From an uncultured Alphaproteobacteria bacterium (GTDB lineage: Bacteria; Pseudomonadota; Alphaproteobacteria; RF32; CAG-239), in contig CALXVW010000057.1 of NCBI GenBank assembly GCA_944392185.1, forward strand, positions 1 to 6,675: 6,675 bases of DNA, written 5' to 3'. Position 1 is the stretch's first letter; the number at the start of each line of letters is the position of its first letter. The position numbers and the translations under genes were made by a program. Positions 6,155 to 6,675 of the stretch are shown piece by piece. Below the pieces are notes generated by a model. The model searched no databases and was not told the origin of the DNA. It saw nothing but the letters and a program-made list of their open reading frames with translations.

Positions 6155-6249
6155 ATCTGTACTCTGAAAAGTGGAAATAAAAAAGGAAATCCCCTTTGAG
6201 AAAATTTTTTCGAAGGGGATTTTTTTTCTCCACTTTTCAGACTATAGAT
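6155..6249. mobile_element. MITE-like near-palindromic element with terminal inverted repeats and flanking TA
   Basis: The left arm 6156-6175 and the right arm 6229-6248 are inverted repeats identical at 18 of 20 positions; one further A-T pair at 6155/6249 extends them. The shared core is TCTGAAAAGTGGA. The region between them folds on itself as well (6187-6198 with 6211-6222), so the whole stretch is one large imperfect palindrome with no coding capacity. If the ends are taken at 6162 and 6242, TA dinucleotides flank the element on both sides (6160-6161, 6243-6244), like the target duplication of IS630/Tc1-mariner-type elements. A single copy is visible here, so mobility is inference; a large composite terminator is the other reading. 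Confidence 0.45.
6187..6227 (+). terminator. Rho-independent terminator for pheT, inside the palindromic element
   Basis: AAATCCCCTTTG (6187-6198) pairs with CGAAGGGGATTT (6211-6222, one G-U pair) and is followed by a T-run (6220-6227). The loop is AT-rich and can extend the stem. It lies about 65 bases after the pheT stop and reads best in the pheT direction. The A-run at 6179-6184 gives a weaker U-tract for transcription of the convergent gene on the - strand, so it may work both ways. Confidence 0.75.
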
Positions 6250-6270
6250 TAGTAGAAAGCGGAGAAAATT

Positions 6271-6675
6271 TTAGAAGTCTGCTACACAAATACCATACCG
6301 GTCATTAGAAACCACTTCAGAATCACTTAAGGTTCCTGAGCTTGTTATTGCATGACAACGGAACTCTTCTCCCGTATCCCAGCATTCTGCAGCCCATAGT
6401 GGGTATGTTAAATATGAACTATAATTGTATGATATTTCTGTTTTTATTTTTGAAAAATACTTTTTTATTAGACTAGGTTCTGTTGTGGTGTTTGGTGGAC
6501 GAGGGGTGCTTATAATGGATCCAGCATAACGAGGACCATCCGTAGCATAACTATTTTTACAAAAATCTTGAAATATGTCTAAATAAACAAAAAAACCATA
6601 TTTGGTAAGGGCAACAACCCCTTTACGTCCTGATGTCGGTGTTTTTATCACTACTCCTACAACGTAAGTTCTTCC
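6271..6675 (-). CDS. Hypothetical protein, C-terminal part only (5' end outside the window)
   Basis: The frame is open from the right edge of the window to a TAA at 6271-6273, giving 134 visible residues. A GTG at 6649-6651 is in frame but has no convincing Shine-Dalgarno and codes within a continuous hydrophobic stretch ('TYVVGVVIKTP'), so it is probably internal. I do not recognise a family. The sequence has many Thr, Ser and Tyr, aromatic clusters ('YGFFVYLDIF', 'YSSYLTYPLW') and four cysteines ('DFCKN', 'AECWD', 'FRCHA', 'YGICVADF') that could form disulfides. This composition is what one expects of an exported or surface protein such as the globular end of a pilin-like protein, but that is inference from composition alone. 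It is convergent with pheT, with the palindromic element between them, and looks more AT-rich than pheT. Confidence 0.55.
   Translation of the reverse strand, partial: GRTYVVGVVIKTPTSGRKGVVALTKYGFFVYLDIFQDFCKNSYATDGPRYAGSIISTPRPPNTTTEPSLIKKYFSKIKTEISYNYSSYLTYPLWAAECWDTGEEFRCHAITSSGTLSDSEVVSNDRYGICVADF

Noticed and set aside
1..6675. CRISPR array, tRNA genes, toxin-antitoxin pair, phage or intact IS transposase
   Set aside because: No regularly spaced repeats, cloverleaf-like sequence, paired small genes or transposase motifs were seen on either strand.

Overview
The window looks like chromosomal sequence from an alphaproteobacterium of moderate to low GC, probably an uncultured or host-associated lineage. 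That placement is inferred from how the L35, L20, PheS and PheT proteins read (for example the L20 core 'KVEKALQYAYRDRR'). No rRNA or other taxonomic marker is present. All core genes are ordinary housekeeping genes; I found no defence system, CRISPR array, tRNA gene or intact transposase.

Left part (1-1016, + strand): the 3' end of a LolC/LolE-type lipoprotein-release permease overlaps lolD, which encodes the ATPase of the same inner-membrane complex. A near-perfect hairpin with T-runs on both strands closes this operon. It sits between lolD and a convergent gene of unknown function (1032-1748, - strand), which has its own Shine-Dalgarno sequence and a promoter whose -35 box lies in a short palindrome.

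Central part (about 1860-6121, + strand): a translation operon, rpmI (L35) - rplT (L20) - pheS - pheT. A good sigma70-like promoter and a strong hairpin at the 5' end of the predicted leader precede rpmI. infC, the usual partner upstream of rpmI in many bacteria, is not adjacent. A second hairpin with a GCAA tetraloop lies between rplT and pheS, where an attenuator or processing site would be expected. pheS and pheT overlap by 4 bases (ATGA) and encode the two subunits of phenylalanyl-tRNA synthetase.

The main anomaly is rplT. Its full-length frame is kept from end to end, but codon 25 is TGA and five neighbouring codons (19, 21, 22, 23, 26) no longer encode the residues expected for L20. An essential-class ribosomal gene with a compact scar of this kind is either a sequence or assembly error or a real, surprising lesion.

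Right part (6122-6675): a roughly 95-base near-palindromic element with 20-base terminal inverted repeats and flanking TA dinucleotides, resembling a small non-autonomous mobile element. Its central hairpin also forms a plausible terminator for pheT. Beyond it, on the - strand, is the C-terminal part of an unrecognised protein whose 5' end lies outside the window.
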